A stretch of DNA of 64,000 nucleotides from Gammaproteobacteria bacterium (GTDB lineage: Bacteria; Pseudomonadota; Gammaproteobacteria; Thiohalospirales; Thiohalospiraceae). The stretch's first letter is position 1; each line of letters starts with the position of its first letter. The translations under genes were made by a program, and so were the position numbers. The notes beneath the pieces are model-generated. The model ran no database searches. It had not been told where the DNA came from and saw only the letters and a list, made by a program, of their open reading frames with translations. Positions 62,116 through 64,000 of this stretch are shown here, in pieces. Where the stretch lies: positions 21,311-85,310 of the forward strand of contig WFVH01000031.1 of the NCBI GenBank assembly GCA_015491735.1. The letters run 5' to 3'.

Positions 62116-63673
62116 GAGGTATCTCCTTTGACCCACCGGGTTCAGTATGTATCGAGTGTCTATTTTCGCGTGAATCCATCAGATATTGACGAAAATCATT
62201 CAACGCCACCTCGATCACGTGGCGATCCGTTTCCGCGCCCCCTTGTATCACGATCCGTTTTCTGTCGACCTTGGATCGTAAAACGGGAGGACGCTCCCCC
62301 TTGATGCGTTTTTCCATCCAGCGGTTACCAAAACGAAAATAGCAATCCGCATGCCGGCATCCTGCTATTATTACCCCTTCAGCCCCCTTTCTAAGCGCAT
62401 ATTCAATAAAACTGGGCGGCAGCATTCCGGAGCAAAAAAGTGTGACGCCTACCGTATTGTTGCTGCCGAGCTTTGTTACATCAAACCCGTGCTGGCAACC
62501 GAAGATGATGATTTTCACATCACCTTCCATTGAGTCCAGGGCTGAAATGGTTCGTTTACGCATCTCATCCACCGGAAGCTGTGGCATGTCGATACCGGTT
62601 TTAAGCTCCTTTTCGGCTTTCCGGAAAGGGTTGGACGAGTGACAGGAGCCGACGCAAATTCCGCAAGCCGCACACAACGCGCCATCCACAACGACTTCGT
62701 GTTCGTGGGGCGCTCCATCGGTGCGGGCCTGAACCGAAATAGCATCGAAGGGGCAGTCCTCGAAACACTGCTTGCAACCATCACAATATTGAAGATTGAC
62801 GATTGCCGGAGCGCCCGCCTTCCTGGGTGGCAGCCATGGCAACAACATCAGAAGAAAAGTGATTCCTATGGTCAATATCCAGACATTGCCCGCACTCCAG
62901 TAGTCGAGCAGTGGATAGATGTTGAGATAGAACCAGTCCAGATTCAGCACCTGGGGAACCACGGTCAAGTCGGCAGGGGCATGACTGATTGCCGGCTTTG
63001 CTATTGAAAGAGCCAGCAAGGCCAGCAGGCTGCCGATGGCCAATCCCATTGGTGGATTGATGTTGACATTCGACAGTCTGCGGACATGGAACCAGAGAGC
63101 AAAAACGAGCAGCATCGGTTGTCCCAGCAGGTGCAGAAACTCTATCAGTATGAAAAACCGGTCGGAAAGCGCCCCTTCAAGAAAGTTTCGCGCCATGGAA
63201 CCAAAAAAAATCGGTAAGGCATCCATCAAATGGGCGGAGCTGACGGCGATATACTGCGCCAACTGATCCCAGACCAGCCAGTAGCCGGTGATTCCCAGGG
63301 TCACTACCATCCATAGCAGGGGAACGCCCGTGAACCAGGAGTACCAACGCGCCCCGTGGTGGCGATCCAGCGCAAACTCACGAAACATATGCAGGATGAT
63401 GCAGCCAATGGCCGCATCCGAGGCATAGCGATGCAGGCTGCGCATAATGCCACCGGCGTACCACTGATCATGAGTTATTCGTTCGACGGAGTCATAAGCG
63501 CCATCAAGGCTGCCATGAAAGAAAATGAACAGATAGATTCCGCTGACCAATACTATCCAGAAAAAGAAAAAGGTTAGCGTCCCCAGGTGATACAGGGGGT
63601 TCCACGATCCAAACGAATAGTTAAACCAGTTCTCGAGAGCAAGATAGGCCCGCTTGATGGGAGCAGATTGCAT
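62108..63673 (-). CDS. Cytochrome b6-like / double [4Fe-4S] ferredoxin / MvhD fusion protein
   Basis: A 521-residue membrane protein. Residues 1-290 contain a cytochrome b/b6-type four-helix domain with bis-His pairs His81/His95 (SLHRYASDAAIGCIILHMFR) and His181/His196 (EFLHLLGQPMLLVFALWFHV), spacing 13 and 14 residues as in cytochrome b6, plus further spans. A cytoplasmic part follows: two [4Fe-4S] sites, CDGCKQCFEDCP (297-307) and CAACGICVGSC (334-344), and an MvhD/HdrA-partner-type domain with FGCQHGFDV, FCSGM and AGCRHADCYFRFGN. It would pass electrons between quinone and a ferredoxin/Hdr-type partner, which is not in the window. Its 8-bp overlap couples it to the periplasmic gene. Confidence 0.88.
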   Translation of the reverse strand: MQSAPIKRAYLALENWFNYSFGSWNPLYHLGTLTFFFFWIVLVSGIYLFIFFHGSLDGAYDSVERITHDQWYAGGIMRSLHRYASDAAIGCIILHMFREFALDRHHGARWYSWFTGVPLLWMVVTLGITGYWLVWDQLAQYIAVSSAHLMDALPIFFGSMARNFLEGALSDRFFILIEFLHLLGQPMLLVFALWFHVRRLSNVNINPPMGLAIGSLLALLALSIAKPAISHAPADLTVVPQVLNLDWFYLNIYPLLDYWSAGNVWILTIGITFLLMLLPWLPPRKAGAPAIVNLQYCDGCKQCFEDCPFDAISVQARTDGAPHEHEVVVDGALCAACGICVGSCHSSNPFRKAEKELKTGIDMPQLPVDEMRKRTISALDSMEGDVKIIIFGCQHGFDVTKLGSNNTVGVTLFCSGMLPPSFIEYALRKGAEGVIIAGCRHADCYFRFGNRWMEKRIKGERPPVLRSKVDRKRIVIQGGAETDRHVIEVALNDFRQYLMDSRENRHSIHTEPGGSKEIPHA

Positions 63674-64000
63674 AGGGACGAAATCCTGGTCAGAGTATTT
63701 GATACCGGCTTGTCATCTTGGTTAACAGCCTTCACCTGCCTGCAAGCGTACAATACCTCCCTCGCGTTTCCCTTGATTCAAATCAACCGCGGGTGACTGT
63801 GTGCGCTTGTAGCTAGTACTCCGTCAAGGTGATAACTTGGGATGCAGCCGGTCAGGAAGCGGTTAGCTGCCAGGCGCGCGACCGCAGGACTAGCCATAGC
63901 TAATTCAAGGGAGCGCAACACCGCAGATGACCGCTTCCTGACCGGCCCGAAGGGAGCGCCCCAAACCGGCCAATGCTGCGTTGCACTCCTTGGAAAGGGC
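63674..64000. other. Right-end intergenic region with a repeat (continues past the window)
   Basis: After the fusion gene's start there is a TACTCCGTCAAGG copy at 63819-63831, then GGTCAGGAAGCGGT (63850-63863) exactly complemented by ACCGCTTCCTGACC (63930-63943). The GC-rich remainder resembles a dispersed repeat. No gene was found. Confidence 0.55.
63850..63943. repeat. Inverted repeat with 14-bp perfect arms
   Basis: GGTCAGGAAGCGGT and ACCGCTTCCTGACC enclose 66 nt; the outer sequences of the region continue to the window end, so the element may be longer. Confidence 0.55.

Overview
The window looks like a chromosomal segment of a gammaproteobacterium. The gene order yceD-rpmF-plsX-fabH-fabD-fabG-acpP-fabF-pabC-mltG-tmk-holB-(pilZ)-tatD is the classic gammaproteobacterial block. 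The respiratory genes at the right end and the glycogen/oxidative pentose phosphate block would suit a sulfur-oxidising or Chromatiales-like chemolithotroph, possibly a symbiont, but that placement is inference only. No tRNA, rRNA or CRISPR array was recognised.

Layout. 1-4.8 kb: 3' end of uup, a degenerate J-domain/phosphate-binding-like fusion protein, and a porin-like protein. 5.8-33.2 kb: a large exopolysaccharide locus on alternating strands. Its left part (5.8-12.8 kb, +) has an SDR epimerase, a membrane GT2 synthase, a 1160-residue TPR/NodB-deacetylase/TPR/beta-barrel protein and a secreted glycosidase-like protein; together they resemble a rearranged Pga (poly-GlcNAc) synthesis, deacetylation and export machine. 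The middle (13.1-24.5 kb) has a methyltransferase, a second NodB deacetylase, FemAB/GNAT-like acyltransferases, an SDR, a Gfo/Idh/MocA oxidoreductase, a GT4, a flippase and an anchored deacetylase-like protein. The right part (24.8-33.2 kb) has a Wzy/ligase-like protein, Wza-like lipoprotein, chain-length protein, CapB-like P-loop protein without the Walker A lysine, outer-membrane beta-barrel, J-domain protein and GT4. This last set resembles the XrtA/PEP-CTERM type EPS module, but no exosortase lies in the window. 33.3-34.6 kb: a tetraheme c-type cytochrome.

34.8-48.1 kb: the fatty-acid/folate/cell-wall/DNA-replication housekeeping operon, including rpmF (59 aa). 48.2-57.7 kb: zwf, gnd, glgA, glgB on the minus strand, then glgC and malQ divergently, so glucose-1-phosphate/glycogen cycling sits beside the oxidative pentose phosphate pathway. 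57.7-63.7 kb: a degenerate GT2, two small unknown proteins, and a minus-strand block encoding a heme-copper-oxidase-subunit-I-like protein, a periplasmic protein and a cytochrome b6/ferredoxin/MvhD fusion.

The most striking non-coding feature is a 152-bp element with 13-bp terminal inverted repeats (GTAACTATTCAGC). Six full copies, two shortened ones and several decayed ones occur between genes in both orientations. Four full copies are flanked by exact 8-bp direct repeats, one by a 7/8 and one by a 6/8 match. GTAA ends plus 8-bp duplications are what is known of the IS66 family, so I interpret it as an IS66-like MITE. Copies sit inside the acpP-fabF, holB-pilZ-tatD and polysaccharide operons. 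A second dispersed motif, GTTGCCGGGTTAA, forms hairpins, one with 36-bp arms.
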